This document shows, in pieces, positions 27,797 through 40,029 of a stretch of DNA of 64,000 nucleotides (positions are counted from its first letter, which is position 1; the number at the start of each line of letters is the position of its first letter). This DNA comes from Spinellus fusiger (taxonomy: Eukaryota; Mucoromycota; Mucoromycetes; Mucorales; Phycomycetaceae), in assembly GCA_025094145.1 (NCBI GenBank), contig JALLLS010000012.1, positions 124,001 through 188,000 of the forward strand. Reading direction: 5' to 3'. The notes beneath the pieces were generated by a model. It made no database searches. It was not told where the DNA came from and saw only the letters and a program-made list of their open reading frames with translations. The translations under genes were made by a program, and so were the position numbers.

Positions 27797-29537
27797 TACA
27801 ATTTAATATTGAGGTATCCACAAAAGGAAACAATTATTTAGATATGTGATATAGCTTCAGCTATAGTATGGATAGTCGACGTTTTGCCATGCATGCACGG
27901 TGTTGGAGGTGCATGAGATAAAAGTAGATGTATCTAACAACACAAGGAAAAAAGTGTATAAAAACCACATTATTTGAACATTCAATAAAATATCAACCTT
28001 TTTGTTAACGTTAAGTATCGTTGGAACTATTGAGAGAAGCAAGGATTGCTTAAAGAATAGTTGCCTAGTTACTTGTTGTGCTCAAGATGTGTGTTGTGTC
28101 CCCGCTCCCGTACCCCTTGGATTCCCTTTTGCCAGACTTTGTGTCAAAACTCTATTTCGTCGTCCCTGCTAGAGACCTAACTACTACCAATTCATCTCTC
28201 TAGTAGTCCTGTTGATAACCTTAGTGCCTTTTATTACAGATACTTACAAACCTTTGATTTTAAACACAGATACATAAAAGGAAGGGTCTATCGCCGCTTA
28301 AAGGCCAGAAAAATCTCCTGGTGTGTAGGTGTGTAGAGAAATGTTCTAAATATCTACCCCAAATAAGACATATTGTGTATTTATAGCTATAGTTCTATAT
28401 AAGATAAAAATAACCAACAATATGGGTTATAATTAAAGGCAGTGTAAGATCTAAGAGGTACGTAGGTCTCGAGAGAGATTGACTACTAACACAAAGACCG
28501 CACACAAAAGAGGGAATTGGGGGATGTACTTAATTGAGTAGTCCTTCTGCTAATTCAGAAAGAGTGATAATAGGGACCAAAGAGTGTTCACCAACAATAG
28601 TGACAGAAGACCAAAAAGAGTATGTAATCTACAGTGTTACAGGGACAGGAAAGGAGATTGTGACAAAACAGAGAAGGGGTGAAAGAATAGGAAGCACTGT
28701 TCGTTTCGATATTTAGAGCGAGCTTAGCCTCTATAATACGATTCAAAAGATACTAAGGAAATTCGATATTTATTAGAGAAGTCTATGGTACGCTATATAT
28801 ACACAATATCGTCAGTGGAATGCTAGTCCTATGTATTTAGCTATTTCGATATATATTAAACAACGTCTCAGTAACTTCCGAGCCAACAGATAGACATTCT
28901 TACCTATCATTACAGGGTGTTTAGTGGAGTAGAAAAGTCTTGAAAACGCTTGACTGCTTAAATAACTATGTTGTTCAAGAAGAAAAATATTATTCAATAG
29001 ATCATTGGCTAATAATGCCTCTTATTTTGGCTACTGTTGTTTAGAGTCAATCACGGAAAATCATTAGCTTCTTAGGCTACAGGTCCCGAGACCAAACATC
29101 CAACTCCAGTAGTGCGAATTAGCGCGCTATTCTCTTTCTGAATAGAGAATATTTTCTTGTCGAATTACTGTTAAGTTTCTTTTCTTTTTTTTTCTTTTTT
29201 TTTTTTTTTTAAAAAAAATTATTCAGAATTATAAAATCACAAAGACTGTCTGTAAGAAAGATGACAATAAAATGGTGTGTTTGTATAGTGATATTGAGAT
29301 CTGATAAGAAAAAAAAACTATGACTCCGTAAATTAAGCATATTGTAATTTTGGGCAATTTTAGATCGTGGGAGATTTGTACACACCCAAATATCTTTGGG
29401 ATACATTATTTTCACTTATTATTGTCGCACTTTTGGGAAAAAAATTAGCACACAAGTTGAAAAAAAATTGTCGCATTAATAAATTAAAAGATAGCGTATA
29501 AGTTGGATGCGACAAATGCGACATAAATGTTTTATTG
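27797..29537. other. 1.7-kb unassigned sequence
   Basis: No recognisable gene. A short frame at 28812-28997 (minus) and one at 28534-28716 lack a domain or a credible start. A local inverted repeat TATTCTC/GAGAATA lies at 29130-29151, and homopolymer T and A runs at 29185-29218 precede the DDE_3 element. Confidence 0.4.
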
Positions 29538-30843
29538 TTAAAGAGGCTTCTCTTGTAAGCAATCCTCAAATCTATCGACAGAGTATTTGCAAAATCCGCT
29601 GAGATCACCGAGAAGAACTTGGTTAGATGCATCGACGATTCTATATGACAGCGTTTCTTCTTCCAAGAGTCTTTCTCTTTTCAACTTGCTTTTGCAAACA
29701 GACCAGAATTGCTCGATGGGATTCAACTCTAGTGAGTAAAGAGGAAGATGGACACATCTATACTCATGGCCTTCAATGAAGCTTTTAATGTCTTCATTCA
29801 TGTGAATAGGAGCGTTGTCCATAATCAAGTAATTGTCCTTGAAAACATCTGGAAAATTATCCATGACATCCATTGTATCGCCCAAGAAGTTAAGATAGTG
29901 GCCAGTAACAGTGCCTTTGCTTTGTTTTTGAGAACGCCCACTAGATCCAGTAGTTCTTCTCTTCTTTGAAACAGGCAATATTCGAGGCCGTCTTACTTTT
30001 ATGTTGACAAGGCCTTGAGCAGATGTTGCTCCCATGATAGTTGTTATTTTGGCCCTCGTTCTTGGTACTTTTACTACTGCACGAGTACCTACTTTTGACC
30101 AAGCAAAAGTACGCTTCATGTTGATGTGGAATGCCGCCTCATCTATGAAGACACAGTTGCTCATGTAGTCCATATCTGTCTTCATCCATTTTTGTACCCA
30201 CTCCTTTCAATCCTTGATCTTTTCAGGACTATTACGATCAACTGAATGAAAATGGGCTCTTTTTAGACAGATCTTACAATTTTTGGTGACAAAATTGTAG
30301 AGCTGTTTTCGATATCTTTAAATCATTAAAAGACGTTCTCAAACTCTCTATCATTTGATCCAAGACTAAAGAGGGCTGATCGTCCAATAAATCGACTAAG
30401 AATCTTTTGTGGCTATCATCCAGTAGTGCTGGTCTACCAACTGGCCTTACACTATCTTCTTTTCTGGCAATGAATGTCTGAGGATTCTGCTGATCGTTTG
30501 AATACCATCGCTGAGCAGTGCGTGGGTTGATTTAAAGTTTCAGTGCAGCAGCTCTGACGCTCATGCCCCTTTCATAAATCAACACAAACAACTGCTCTTT
30601 CTCGAAATCTTTGTAGTGCCTGTGGATGCCAGGAACTCTGTTATTCTCTTCCGTATTGACATCTCTGTCCACAGATTGTTGTACAGTTTTTCTTTCTGGC
30701 TTCTCAGGTGGTTTGAGGTCAAGGTACATCCCGAAATTTGTAACTGTCTCAATGAGGTACGTCTTCTCATCTACCTCCATCTCCACTATTGTAACGGCCA
30801 TTCCTTCATCATTATATATATTTCCTTGGCCGTCTTCGTGCAC
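29538..30843 (-). pseudogene. DDE_3 (IS630/Tc1 superfamily) transposase, lightly damaged
   Basis: Read on the minus strand, 30843-30532 encodes an N-terminal region with a helix-turn-helix (DFEKEQLFVLIYERGMSVRAAALKL). The middle (30531-30186) continues as NPRTAQRWYSNDQQNPQTF..GRPALLDDSHKRFLVDLLDD. Block 30185-29538 carries the DDE core: first Asp in CVFIDEAAFH, second in LIMDNAPIH, and Glu in LNPIEQFWSVCKSKLKR. Lesions are a TAA near 30532, a frameshift near 30300 and a TGA near 30208. The reading is otherwise open, so the copy decayed recently. This transposase type is common in Mucoromycota. I could not define its terminal repeats. Confidence 0.75.
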
Positions 30844-31260
30844 AATGTTATTATTATTATTATTTCTTTTTTTTTAAGAAAAGTAAAATGTAAGAAAACC
30901 TCAAGTACTTAGAATACGTCAGTTTTAAATCTTTTACTATGCCAAATTTTAATTAATTAATGTAACATATTTTTCTCTAAAAGTGAGACCATAATAAGTG
31001 AAAATAGTGTATGTAGGTCTCAGGATGAGGTTGTTACGGACACAGATTATTACCACTTCAGAGTACGCTTGGGGATATACCAAGGTAGGTAGTCTTCAGA
31101 ACGGTCTGAACAATAGAGCTATTTGGCGGGAGAAATATACTGCCAAATAGGGTAGAGTGCCTGCAACGGATTGGACTGACCAAAGAAACAGAGCGACGGT
31201 AGTGGATCGCAAAATAATAGAAAAGAGTATCTTAGTAAACAAAATCAGACTTGCACTATA
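30844..31260. other. Spacer between DDE_3 element and Tc1 copy L
   Basis: An ATT run (30849-30866), AT-rich DNA and ~200 bp of mixed composition. Nothing identified. Confidence 0.4.
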
Positions 31261-32600
31261 CAGTCACACAACATTAGAAAGTATACGATTTTCATTTTTT
31301 GAAATCCTGAAAAAAAAACATGCTTCACGGATATAAATGTTACGACCTCAAAACACATACTAATGACTTCAAATTCAACACAAATTTAGTTTAACATATT
31401 GTCTATAGTAATATATATATAAAAAAAATTATTTAATATTTTTTGGGGCACCTTTGGCATCAATAACTGCCTGGCAGTGGTCCTTCATTGAGTCAACTAA
31501 ACGTTCGGCAAGATCAACGTAGATATTTCTCCAAGCCTTTTCTAAAGCTGTCTTGAGCTCATCGATATTTTTGATATCGGTCCTCTTGTTATCAATAAGC
31601 TTATCAAGACAGCTCCAGAGATGTTCGATGGGGTTGAGATCAGGACTTTGGGCAGGCCAGTAATCAAAGCGCCTGATTTGATGTGTGTTTTTCCACCATG
31701 TTGTATAGCCACCTGTATGGCAGCTAGCCCCATCTTCTTGGAATATGAAGTCCTTATCCTCCTTCTCATTCAATTCAATGAACCACGGCAGAAATTTTTC
31801 TGCCAAAATGTTGACATATACGTCCTGATTCACAGTGCCATCAATAAAGACCAAAAGCCTAAATCCACCAGTCCAGAAACAGATCTAGATCAGCATGCCA
31901 TCTTTTCCACATTTGGTTGTAGGTATGATATGAGCAGCCTTATCTCTCTCCGATTTTTCGAATAACTCTGGCTCCTCTCTGGTAACCCTCTACTTCAAAC
32001 CATGACTCATCAAACCATACAACGCGTCTCCAGTCCTCAGGAGTCCAATTGACCCGTTCCTTCGCCCGACAAAGCCTTCTTCTTCATGTTTTCTTCAGAC
32101 AGCCTTAGATTGTGTGGTGCGAAGTAGGAACCAAACCCAATCTAATGTATATATCTGTTGAATGTTGCTCTACAGATGATTATCTCATGTGCCTTAAGTT
32201 CAAAATTTATGTAGTTATAGGAGGCAAATGGGTTGCCTCTTAGAATGGTCTCAAGTCGTCTGAGGTCTCTCTCGTTTAGTTTTTTTGGTGAAACAAAACT
32301 AGGTCTTGGTAGAGGTGTACCATTAGTCATGATTCTACTAATAATATTCTGGACAGTGGACTTGCTAATGCCAATGACCTTTGAAATGGCACCCATGGAG
32401 TATTTTTCTTTTTAAAGCCAGTAAACACCCCAGTACTCTCTTTCTTCAAGCCTATTATAAACTCTAGAGTTTTTAGTTGAGGATTCTGCGTTTGACATTT
32501 GAGATTGCTTAATGGAATGTGATTCTGTGGTAAAAACAAGAAGAATCATGTTTAAAAATGTATAAATTATGGACTCGTATACTTTCTAATGTTGTGTGAC
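31261..32600 (-). mobile_element. Tc1/mariner element, copy L (inverted partner of R)
   Basis: 1340-bp element with ~28-bp terminal inverted repeats starting CAGTCACACAACATTAG, with the target TA at 31259-31260. The transposase reads on the minus strand: HTH part 32396-32142 (MGAISKVIGISKSTVQNIIS) and DDE part 31854-31429. Catalytic residues are seen in VWFDESWF, FQEDGASCHT and NPIEHLWS. Two nonsense codons and two frameshifts lie between these parts, so the copy is inactive. The right terminus has lost two bases (GAC-TA instead of GACTG-TA). Confidence 0.9.
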
Positions 32601-32894
32601 TAGAAGAAAACATAAATGCTAGATACATAGATACCAGGACAAATAGTTACAGCCACCTAGAATTCATAACTATATTGTTCAGAAGGCAGAGGCAAAGGGT
32701 GTGGTAGTTAGTTTAGGCTTCATGGGTGAGGAACAAATCTTGGTGACAGTAAAAACACAGCGGGTCCTCATGCTTCAAGGGAAGCACCACTACATTTCCG
32801 ACAATATAAACCATATTCTTTTCTTTTGAATAAAATATCGAAATTTTCAAATAGTTACTGTGTACCATTCGTAGAAGCAAAGGCTGTCTAGATA
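32601..32894. other. 294-bp spacer between Tc1 copies L and R
   Basis: Unique-looking sequence with no gene. The open frame at 32713-32901 has no recognisable domain. Confidence 0.5.
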
Positions 32895-34236
32895 CAGTCA
32901 CACAACATTAGAAAGTATACGAGTCCATAATTTATACATTTTTAAACATGATTCTTCTTGTTTTTACCACAGAATCACATTCCATTAAGCAATCTCAAAT
33001 GTCAAACGCAGAATCCTCAACTAAAAACTCTAGAGTTTATAATAGGCTTGAAGAAAGAGAGTACTGGGGTGTTTACTGGCTTTAAAAAGAAAAATACTCC
33101 ATGGGTGCCATTTCAAAGGTCATTGGCATTAGCAAGTCCACTGTCCAGAATATTATTAGTAGAATCATGACTAATGGTACACCTCTACCAAGACCTAGTT
33201 TTGTTTCACCAAAAAAACTAAACGAGAGAGACCTCAGACGACTTGAGACCATTCTAAGAGGCAACCCATTTGCCTCCTATAACTACATAAATTTTGAACT
33301 TAAGGCACATGAGATAATCATCTGTAGAGCAACATTCAACAGATATATACATTAGATTGGGTTTGGTTCCTACTTCGCACCACACAATCTAAGGCTGTCT
33401 GAAGAAAACATGAAGAAGAAGGCTTTGTCGGGCGAAGGAACGGGTCAATTGGACTCCTGAGGACTGGAGACGCGTTGTATGGTTTGATGAGTCATGGTTT
33501 GAAGTAGAGGGTTACCAGAGAGGAGCCAGAGTTATTCGAAAAATCGGAGAGAGATAAGGCTGCTCATATCATACCTACAACCAAATGTGGAAAAGATGGC
33601 ATGCTGATCTAGATCTGTTTCTGGACTGGTGGATTTAGGCTTTTGGTCTTTATTGATGGCACTGTGAATCAGGACGTATATGTCAACATTTTGGCAGAAA
33701 AATTTCTGCCGTGGTTCATTGAATTGAATGAGAAGGAGGATAAGGACTTCATATTCCAAGAAGATGGGGCTAGCTGCCATACAGGTGGCTATACAACATG
33801 GTGGAAAAACACACATCAAATCAGGCGCTTTGATTACTGGCCTGCCCAAAGTCCTGATCTCAACCCCATCGAACATCTCTGGAGCTGTCTTGATAAGCTT
33901 ATTGATAACAAGAGGACCGATATCAAAAATATCGATGAGCTCAAGACAGCTTTAGAAAAGGCTTGGAGAAATATCTACGTTGATCTTGCCGAACGTTTAG
34001 TTGACTCAATGAAGGACCACTGCCAGGCAGTTATTGATGCCAAAGGTGCCCCAAAAAATATTAAATAATTTTTTTTATATATATATTACTATAGACAATA
34101 TGTTAAACTAAATTTGTGTTGAATTTGAAGTCATTAGTATGTGTTTTGAGGTCGTAACATTTATATCCGTGAAGCATGTTTTTTTTTCAGGATTTCAAAA
34201 AATGAAAATCGTATACTTTCTAATGTTGTATGACTG
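32895..34236 (+). mobile_element. Tc1/mariner element, copy R
   Basis: 1342-bp element with intact CAGTC..GACTG ends and TA on both sides (32893-32894, 34237-34238). The transposase HTH is at 33101-33355 and the DDE part at 33643-34068; all frames are identical to copy L. The TAG near 33353, the frameshifts near 33420 and 33550 and the TAG near 33611 are shared with copy L. The terminal repeats are complete, so it could still be moved by a transposase supplied elsewhere. Confidence 0.92.
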
Positions 34237-34747
34237 TATATCTTCTGCCACAAAGTACTGTCAGGGAGAGCGGACATTACTCACAATATCTATATCTTGT
34301 TTTTACTTAATTCGACAGTTAAATAAATGTTTTATTAAGCTTAAATAACAAACAGGATATAATGTGCGAAAGGGTAGGGAATGCGAGTGGTTTGAATCCA
34401 GCTGCTTTTCTTCAGACAGTATATCCCACTCTCATATTGTAACAAATAAATTATTACAGATGATATCGATTTAAAACTTTCATCAAGTAAAGAAAGTGTA
34501 TTTTTCTATAATAATAGATACAGTTCAATTACACAGTAGATAAATTACTGCTGGGAAAATTCTAGGCACAAGTCAGGAGTTGATATCCTCACTTTATGCT
34601 TTTAATGAGACCATTCATCTACTGGTTTTTTACCTAAAATCTCCAAAAGTGTACAGTGGGGAACAAAAAAATTGGCAATTGATTTCATATCATTAATACA
34701 GTGTTGTTTCAATCAAAGAATTCCATGTTTTTGGCTCAAAAGAATCC
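34237..34747. other. AT-rich spacer with a solitary Tc1-type end
   Basis: No gene. A TA-CAGTGGGGAACAAAAAA sequence at 34651-34671 looks like the end of another Tc1/mariner-type element or MITE whose partner end was not found. Confidence 0.45.
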
Positions 34748-34763
34748 TAGGCTTCTTGTAAAG

Positions 34764-35241
34764 TTCAAAGTATTTTTTATTTTTGAGTGTTGGTTGCTAT
34801 TCGCGCATTGGGAATATTAGCCACCCTATGAGATCGTTTGAAAAAAAAGAATAAACATTGAAACACTTCAAATACATAAGTGAAAAAATAATGCAAAGAG
34901 AGGAGACGGAAAGAAAAGAGAATATAAAACCTCAATGAGGGAAAAATGATGGAAAATGATGGTAAAATGATAATTATGAATAGACATCCAAAAAGGCCAT
35001 AAAGTCAGCAAGGAAACCAGGACACCAAAAAAGATAACCGTCATCCTGTGGTGATTCGAAATCCAACGAGGGATACTTAGAGCAACTCGGACAATCCTGA
35101 GAATATATGTAGCAATTACACTAGCAGCTTCTGGCTTTGCTAAACGGGTTAAGAATGGGTGGTAGAGGAGAGATCGGAGGAGAAGTGAGGATACAGCGTC
35201 TGTTGCTGAAAGAGTCTTTGCACTCTATGGCGGCGTCGACG
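34764..35241 (-). mobile_element. 5'-truncated LINE copy (same family as 43.8-49.0 kb)
   Basis: 478 bp matching the 3' UTR and the last codons of ORF2 of the full LINE. It is flanked by a 16-bp target duplication (TAGGCTTCTTGTA plus AAG/CAG) at 34748-34763 and 35242-35257. Its 5' side directly meets the terminal CAGTG of the next Tc1 element. Confidence 0.9.
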
Positions 35242-35367
35242 TAGGCTTCTTGTACAGTGTTCAGTGGAAGACATGTCAAATTTTTCATTTTCCAGCCTTT
35301 ATTTTGCTCAAAAGAAATTCTTTTTTACTTATTCCTCATTTCTTCTTTTTCCGCTATATCATCTAAT

Positions 35368-36447
35368 ATGTATAACACCACTGAAAAATCCACCAAGCCT
35401 ATTGGAAAAAAGAAGAAAAATATCGACAACTTCACTTGTCAATCCATTGTTCACGAGGCCACCCAACATGGCACCAGACAAGTGGAAATTAAAGCCATGT
35501 TTGGCGTCAGTAATTCCACTGTCATCCTCATTATGAAGAGATACAGGAAGACTGGCAGCTTCAAAGCAGGAAAGGGCTCTGGGTGCAAGCCTATTCTGAC
35601 ATAGAGGGACGAGAGGGAAGTTTCTTGCGACGTGGCAAGAGACTCCTTCCAGAGCATAAACGAGCTTCACCAGGGAATGGCCACCCAGGTGACCATGACC
35701 ACCTTCCAAAAATTGATGAAGAAACTTGGCCTGTCTTACAGGATGATTAGAAAGCCTGCTCTCACCGACTAGCACAAAAACTTGAGGCTTGCTTGGACCA
35801 AAGTTCACCTTCACGGGAAAGAAAAAGACTGGAAGACAATTATTTGATTTGATGAGTCCAAGTTCCATCTCATCTCCAACAACCACCCCAACAAGGTGGT
35901 ACTCAGAAAGATAGAGAGTCTTCTACCAAAGAATGTGAAGCCAACGATGAAGTTTGGTGATAGTGTGGTGATGGTTTAGGGTTCCTTTTCTGGTGATGGT
36001 GTTGGTAGACTTGCTATGGTGGAGGGTAGAATAAACTCCGCCAAGTACATCAATGCCTTGGGAGAAGCCTACTGCCATGAACTCGAATGTCTCTCACTCA
36101 TAAAACCTAAATCCAGTTTCCTCCTACAGGAGGAAAATTCTAGACTCCATACAAGCAAAGAAACTTGTGAATGGAAGGCAGCAAAGAGGATGAAAACTCT
36201 TCCTTACTGGTTCCTGCAAAGTCCTAGTCTCAATCTAATTGAGCATCTGTGGGCCCACCTCAAGAAAGTCATTATGAAGGACAGAAGGGTTTATTCCACC
36301 AAACAGAAGAAGGCAGCACTGATGTTGGAATGGGGTAGATTATCAAAGGCAATAGATACCCTCATTGCCAGCATGGGGCGGAGATGCCAAAGAATAATAG
36401 TGGTTACTAAGCAACCTCGTAATAAAAACCACTGTTATGTATTATAG
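35368..36447 (+). pseudogene. Tc1/mariner transposase (family B), degenerate
   Basis: Starts MYNTTEKSTKPIGKKKKNID, followed by an HTH (SIVHEATQHGTRQVEIKAMFGVSNSTVI) and a second DNA-binding region. A DDE core comes next: FDESKFH, LLQEENSRLHTSK (second Asp replaced by Glu in this copy) and LNLIEHLWAHLKKV. At least four in-frame stops are present, for example near 35601, 35772, 35847 and 35976. The same family supplies the element at 49.1-50.4 kb, which is better preserved. Confidence 0.8.
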
Positions 36448-37787
36448 CCACACCCAATTGAATTTAATAATTTTGAAAATCAATTTCAGGACGAAGTATT
36501 TATAATATGTTCAACATCAAATGAAACACTTTATATCTGATCTAGAAGCTTCAAACTTAAGCATACCAAAGCTCAACATCTTTATTTATCGAAAATAAAA
36601 TAATAATAATACAGTTAATATTCTGTATGGCCTTCTTTGGCATCAATGACTGTATAGTATCTATCTGTCATACTCAGAACTTATCGTTGTGTAAGTTCAA
36701 CACCAACCCGCTCCCACTCCTTTGCAAGTAGAGCCTTCAAACATTCAGCATTAGTAATAGATACTCTTCTTTATTCAATTCTCTTTCCAAAGCCTACCAG
36801 ACATGTTCAATTGGGCTCAAGTCAGGACTTTTTACAGATCAACACTCAAAGCCTCGAATCTGATGGGTCTCATTCTACCATCTGGCATAGGCCCTAGTAT
36901 GACAGCTAGCACCCTCTTCTTGTAACAGAAATTATATATTTTTTTTCTTATGCAATTCCATGAACCAATGATGGAAATATCCAGCCAAAATTTTGATATA
37001 TTCGTCTTGGCTTACAGTGCCATCAACAAAGACTCACGGGTCAAATTCACCTTCCCAAAAACAGCTCTAAAGCATGACCCCTCCGCCACCAAACTTTGTT
37101 GTTGGAACAATATGATTAGGATCATAACGTTCTCCAACTTTTCTGATGACACAGGCACCTCCATCGTTTCCTTTCACGGTGTACCTGGACTCATCGGACC
37201 AGATGACGCCTTTCCACTGGTCGTTTGTCCAATTGACATGTTCCTTAGCCCAACAAAGCCGTTTCTCCTTGTGTTTTTCAGTTTAGGCTAGCTTGTGGTC
37301 TACATAAAAAGATCCAAACCTTAACTGATTACAGTAGCTGATAATGGTGTTTCTAGATACATCAACCTGAATCTTCAAGATTTCCAATTTCAGCTGATTG
37401 TATGAGGCAAATGGGTCCTTTCTAATGACCTTTTCCAGGTGTCTAAGGTCCCTCTCACTGAATTTTTTATTATATCTTCCATGACTCTTTAAACGCAATG
37501 GTGACTCACATTCTTTGATGTTTCTGATACTATTTTGAACTGTGGGCTTTTTCATCTCAACTATTCTTTCAATGACAGTCAATTTTAATCCAGCCCTAAA
37601 CATGTAATAAATGCCCTATAGCTTTTTATTTTCTGCTTTATTATATTCTCCACGAGTGTGAGTTTCTGAAAATTCATCTGACATATTGTGTTGGTTTAAT
37701 AATATTTAGAAAGAATAAGAGTTTTATGCAAAAAAAAGTTTTTTAATTAAATTTTAGGCAGTTATTATATTCAATTGGGTGTGATAA
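36447..37787 (-). mobile_element. Tc1/mariner element nested in family B
   Basis: About 1.34 kb with ends CACACCCAATTGAAT and ATTCAATTGGGTGTG next to TA dinucleotides. The transposase reads on the minus strand. The HTH half at 37603-37283 (MFRAGLKLTVIERIVEMKKP) is intact, and the DDE half is degenerate across 37282-36600 with several stops and frameshifts. Removal of the element rejoins the family B sequence. Confidence 0.8.
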
Positions 37788-37930
37788 TATAAGCACTTTT
37801 TTATGTATCAACTGAAAGTTTCACGTCTTTAATGAATTCATGAAGTTATAACACTATTAAGAAAAGTATGAATCTAAAAAAGGAAATCTGCATTTGAAAT
37901 CGTCGATTGCATTCGTGATTACTTTAGTAG

Positions 37931-38946
37931 ATAGCATACCAAGAAGGTTCTCCACTGTGGTTAAAAATGAAGACTTTACTACAAAGTACTAAACAATATT
38001 TTTTATAATAAGAATGTAAATAATCATCAAGAAAATGAATTTTTCAAATATTGTGTTATTCCATAAACCTTTTATTATGAACATCTTAGACTGATAGATA
38101 TACCTTTATTCTTCAAAAATAAAATAAAAAATTGATTTACTGTCAACTCATTTACTGCATGGGACTATTAGAAGTCACAGTGATTGTTAAAATAGACAAA
38201 ATTACTCAGACCACAAACATAACATAAGAATTTAGCCTTTGCAATACAACATAGTATTTTCTTCTCTATTTAATATTTCTAATATGTAAAAAGATACTAG
38301 CCTCATCGATTGATTTGTTTTGATTTACTGATCTTGCATAATTTTGATAGCTTATTGATAGCTTATTGTTATGGAAGGTTCTCGTTCCTTTTTTCTACTT
38401 GCTTATAAATCCTTGTATATTTTAGAAAATTCGATCTCTCAATGTTGTGACACAGGTAGTTCTTTGTATTCAATAAAGAATAGGCAGACACTTTATAACA
38501 GTTGGCACGTGGAGAATTCACATAGACAAATCAAGAAAAAAAACTAAGATAATTAGAATAATACATTTAAGAGGAAAAGAAATAATAGAGGAAAAGAATA
38601 AAATAGCAAAACACATATAAAGTCGCTATTACCTACAGAGACGCAATCTTCTGCACTGTAGCAGTGAATAACAAAACTCCAAGATTGTTGTCTGGAAACA
38701 AGAGACAATACACAAAAAATTCGAACCTCTGGAGAGAATAGAGAATACCAACGAGAAAGAATGACACCATACATCTTGTGGCACAGTTAGTATAATTTTG
38801 TCATCATGCACCTTAGTAATGTATGTGCGTCCTAATGTATGTGTAAAATAAAGCTTACTATTTCTTTCAATATAAAAATGTATATAAATATTAAGATCAG
38901 TGTTTTCCAGATAGTTTTTATATATCAATATTAAACAATAAAAATC
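37931..38946. other. AT-rich region upstream of the aldo/keto reductase
   Basis: No gene is recognised. The minus-strand frames at 38553-39030 are not supported by any domain, and part of them overlaps the reductase. Confidence 0.5.
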
Positions 38947-40029
38947 ATGGCACTTAACATTCCTATTAAAAAGGTAAAACAAAAAGAAGACGCTGAACTT
39001 ATCACAACTCAAATAGCTCAACAATGGCACTGATTTTCCATTGATTGGATTTGGTACTTTTGGCGGTCCTGATGCTCCTGAAGCTGTATATCATGCTACC
39101 AAGTCTGCCTTGGAGATGGGCTACCGTCATATAGATACTGCTTATTTTTGTAAGTATCTCTTTAGTTAGTTGTCAGAATGAATATCTTGGATATTCTCCA
39201 TTAACCAAATATTTTGTCTATAGATGAGACAGAGGAGTCCATTGGAAAAGCCATAAGAGAAAGCAAAGTTCCCCGTGAAGAGATTCAACTCACTACCAAA
39301 CTGTGGCAGACATTTCACAAACCTGAGCATGTTCGTCCAGCATGTGAGCGCTCTATCAAAGAATTGGGTCTTGATTACCTCGACCAATACTTGATGCATT
39401 GGCCCATGGCTTGGGAATTCGGTGGATATGATCACGACAAGATCTATATAAAAGATGAAGACAACGATATCAAATGTATCGATGTTCCTGTCATTGATAC
39501 CTGGCGTGCTATGGAGCAGTTGGTTAAGGATGGTTTAGTGCGTACAATTGGTGTTTCCAATTTCTCCATTCCCATGTTGGAAGACTTGTTAAGCCAGTGT
39601 GAGATTCCTCCTGCAATAAACCAGGTTGAAATTCATCCTTTTATGCCTCAAGAAGAGCTGTTGGCCTACTGTAACAGCAAGAATATCACCTTGACTGCCT
39701 ATTCTCCTCTTGGTAATCCTGGATTCCGTATTGGTTATAATTCACTCAGTATCCTAGAAGAACCTACTGTCTTGGAAATGGCCAAGAAATACAACAAATC
39801 ACCTGTCCAGGTGTTGTTGAACTGGGGTCTGAACCGTGGTTATGCTGTGATTCCCAAGTCAGTGAAACCAGATCGTATCAAGGCTAATCTTGAACACTTT
39901 AAAATGGATGCTGAAGACATTGAGACATTGATTGAATTTGGCCGTAAGAAGACAGTCCGTACATGTGATCCTGTGTACATGTTTGGTATCTCCAATGATG
40001 TTTTCAAGGAGCACCAGACTTCTGTTTAA
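38947..40029 (+). CDS. Aldo/keto reductase (aldose/xylose reductase-like)
   Basis: NAD(P)H-dependent reductase of carbonyl groups, cytosolic. Three exons, 38947-38973, 39017-39149 and 39224-40029, give 321 residues, standard for the AKR fold. The catalytic tetrad is visible as Asp49 and Tyr54 (HIDTAYFYETEE), Lys79 (TTKLW) and His112 (LMHWP). Further family marks are VRTIGVSNFS, INQVEIHPFMPQEEL, TAYSPLG and the cofactor-binding motif IPKSVKPDRIKANL. The ATG at 38947 encodes MALNIPIKK, which continues after splicing as LNNGTDFPLIGFGTFGG, the expected beginning. It is an intact gene stranded among transposons. The physiological substrate (sugar, glycerol or aldehyde detoxification) cannot be told. 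Confidence 0.94.

Larger units (their letters stand above)
35255..37930 (+). mobile_element. Tc1/mariner element of family B, interrupted by another Tc1
   Basis: The left end is CAGTGTTCAGTGG at 35255. The transposase gene occupies 35368-36447. The 3' part resumes after the inserted element at ~37790, where the sequence again matches the downstream region of the related copy at 59.2-60.4 kb. The right terminus could not be fixed; 37930 is where similarity ends. Confidence 0.7.

Noticed and set aside
28534..28716. 60-residue plus-strand frame
   Set aside because: It begins at a TTG codon, has no domain and no splice context.
31621..31965. 114-residue frame antisense to the Tc1 transposase (also at 33532-33876)
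   Set aside because: It is the shadow of the real transposase reading on the other strand, duplicated because the element is duplicated.
34380..34400. B-box-like GGTTTGAATCC
   Set aside because: No cloverleaf could be built around it.
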